NCBI GenBank assembly: GCA_017434455.1
Contig: JAFRFG010000057.1
Span: forward strand, 1 to 64,000
DNA: 64,000 nt
Origin: Thermoguttaceae bacterium
GTDB lineage: Bacteria > Planctomycetota > Planctomycetia > Pirellulales > Thermoguttaceae
Reading direction: 5' to 3'
Part shown: positions 63,301 to 64,000 of the stretch, one piece after another
Layout: every line of letters starts with the position of its first letter
How positions within the stretch are numbered: the stretch's first letter is position 1
Notes under the pieces: model-generated
Told to the model about the DNA's origin: nothing
Database searches by the model: none
Seen by the model: only the letters and a program-made list of their open reading frames with translations
Position numbers and translations under genes: made by a program

Positions 63301-64000
63301 AAGACGGCTTTGCGAACGGATCTCTTGAAAGTCGAATTGTATCTGATGCGCGCTGCTGAAGACGGGGGACGGTTCGGTCTTGCCGATCAGGGCCGCCAGG
63401 GAAGCGTTCGGCTCGAAAAACTTAAAGACAAACCCCTCTTGATCGTCACCGGACGTGGTGAAACGGTCGAACGCCTGGACCATTTCGTTCCGGTCGAACG
63501 ACAGAACCGACAGCGGGCGGACCACGTCCAGACGCAGCGTGGTCTCGCGCCAAAACAGCGCGTCGCTCAACAGGCGAACCCCGGGAATCTGCGCCTGAAA
63601 CGTCGTTTGACCGGCCAGCGCCGGGTCACTTGGGGCGATGGCGGTCACCAGCAGGTCGAACCCCCCCGGGGGACGTTTGGCGGGGAACGGAATCTGATAC
63701 GTGGTTGTTCCGAACCCCCCCTCGGGCCGAAGATTGTCGATCGGCTGGTCGCTCTGTTTCCAGACGGCCGACTGGAGAACCAGCGGCTGGTCGAGGATGA
63801 GCGTCAGCCGGTCGGAAGGTTCTCCGCTGCCGTCAAAGATGAAGCGCGACTTGATTTCGGTCCCCTCTTCCGCCAGGCGGCAGTCGAGTTCCTGCCGGTA
63901 TCCGGTCTTGTTTCGAAGGTCGGCGGTTTCGCTGACCGGGACAAGGGTCAGGCGGGCCGTTTCGCTGGTTCCCGGAAAAAGACGCCATTCTTGGAAGGTC
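60370..64000 (-). CDS. giant membrane protein of unknown function (5' end outside window)
   Basis: The frame is open from the right edge to a stop at 60370, at least 1209 residues, and its start is not in view. A GTG at 63648 is only an internal codon: the frame continues upstream without stop through matching beta-strand sequence (LTLVPVSETADLRNKTGYRQ). The large extracellular part is followed by four or five C-terminal helices (WKWIFFLATVVLTWRGPLSN, PFLILLLGGTLSVFHYLSPL and TIAVGVLLGTLYSLCIGCF), then a long hydrophilic cytoplasmic tail of about 130 residues. Same style as the downstream protein; no family recognised. Confidence 0.75.
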   Translation of the reverse strand, partial: TFQEWRLFPGTSETARLTLVPVSETADLRNKTGYRQELDCRLAEEGTEIKSRFIFDGSGEPSDRLTLILDQPLVLQSAVWKQSDQPIDNLRPEGGFGTTTYQIPFPAKRPPGGFDLLVTAIAPSDPALAGQTTFQAQIPGVRLLSDALFWRETTLRLDVVRPLSVLSFDRNEMVQAFDRFTTSGDDQEGFVFKFFEPNASLAALIGKTEPSPVFSSAHQIQFDFQEIRSQSRLQLAGLYDRLEIPIADHWQIETVRGQGGLPLNWVVRENDKGRELILSLHHAAAEARTEGEDGQAPEQAPQFPVIEMVGRYTGEISERLPVDSLVPIDVTKQPFGDHLITFSVPAQYRVRWFDPAGRPMEPRRCDEALTRSLFSKPQSGLALRIGNDTSAVSVEFVREEPSFQGEAHGTITVRNDYVTEQWRFRVTPPASGRVDQVLIAFHHSDAGVFGSTWDETEWEWNLAGESEHAFQVTHLSEEDRYALGLGVHAHVWEFRPLTSRSAAFEILAVRSHPLRDDEPFPLPSFLRTDQQTGEIVIAAEETSQINLNPVNLRPIPVPLPKAGEYETALGAFSYDPNRLEESREPAYITLSGNKETPPRKAAWCWFMRLDTLLEPDQTARNYLSVFLENAGKKDLRVTLPAGITTDSIQEVRINGERVTWYPESDAAATIGEASEQNRPDSKKGNSLSVLLPDRERYVTFCLIYSHPCPALKIYQKITPRVPQLDIEVLSGDWNVWIPPEYAARQANISGWRALLRELPDPKTMGQWFVDHNPLSGSAVGNAERIETIRKRSDYFFRQLGNSDFYTQCVAIKKGRAASQALSSENASDITSGGASQQPVTWGDLLTTPEILRLLFPENVPQIVVNRTAMGKGRILPTTEVTPSDNLTGTARAMEMTDPWGLVFIFLTPDLVYVTTNQERQELGTDLMPLGNDRVWTVRNTPAIRELIHNIEAGSSPQRISARSWNEETMGSVTPWKTDPFSIGFPIVAQGWRQFCVTLDEAAEGVDIVNQPQMAIWKWIFFLATVVLTWRGPLSNRPFLILLLGGTLSVFHYLSPLGMTIAVGVLLGTLYSLCIGCFRPAHRRETAIPPTEVEESEVGYVKSQYIPERLPTEERRLLGIHKDDHKGDKTAGGTRADDSRNDDTPTVVTAGLRQEDNDDQTKVTVIQAEGKPRQAEDQRADNTNRPQTSPPADSSERGGESDSPEDTPLP

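Noticed and set aside
63646..63648. GTG 63648 as the start of the right-hand giant protein
   Set aside because: The frame stays open to the window edge with sequence of the same beta-strand style, so the start is outside.

Overview
The window comes from a GC-rich (roughly 60% by eye), free-living-type bacterial chromosome, very probably a planctomycete. The evidence is the mixture of gene types: Tat-exported Gfo/Idh/MocA oxidoreductases, a PmoA-like (DUF6807) Tat protein, a secreted di-haem/sulfatase-modifying-factor fusion, a multi-zinc-ribbon membrane protein, giant secreted proteins with no recognisable family, and housekeeping genes detached from their usual partners (infC without rpmI-rplT, rpmA without rplU, rsmH without a dcw cluster). 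No tRNA, rRNA, CRISPR array, phage or transposase gene was seen. Promoters of the form TTGaaa-N17-TATAAT recur, with 17-nt spacing in nearly all cases.

Layout. 0-16 kb: the end of an unrecognised gene, a Tat-exported sugar isomerase-like TIM barrel, PPi-dependent phosphofructokinase, a cysteine desulfurase-rdgB pair, proA, the convergent helicase hrpA, the PmoA-like protein, two tandem Na+-coupled NSS transporters and a hemolysin-III protein. 16-23 kb: a lipoprotein, infC with a structured leader, a secreted protein of unknown role, dsbD, and a four-zinc-ribbon membrane protein on the minus strand. 23-33 kb is the most accessory-looking region: the 1415-aa secreted cytochrome/SUMF1 fusion (+), facing three minus-strand Gfo/Idh/MocA genes, two of which are close tandem duplicates. 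The spaces between these genes hold a long repeated element full of hairpins. It sits in the same orientation just after the stop codon of three genes. 33-46 kb: a TPR protein, glyA, aroC, a membrane protein, a BRCT-like/MerR-HTH/TPR protein, a LysM protein made almost wholly of repeats, and rsmH. 46-50 kb: a secreted protein, rpmA with a structured leader, obg and a polyprenyl diphosphate synthase. 50-55 kb: a hydrolase-fold protein lacking its nucleophile, then a flagellar export cluster fliN-like/fliO/fliP/fliQ/fliR/flhB in which FlhB stops just before its autocleavage domain. 55-64 kb: a secreted glycosidase-like protein, then two giant minus-strand secreted or membrane proteins, the second running off the window.

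The observations most worth following are the 3'-end structured repeat family (27.26-29.99 kb), the truncated FlhB, the two ribosomal/translation-factor leaders, and the haem/SUMF1 fusion beside exported oxidoreductases.
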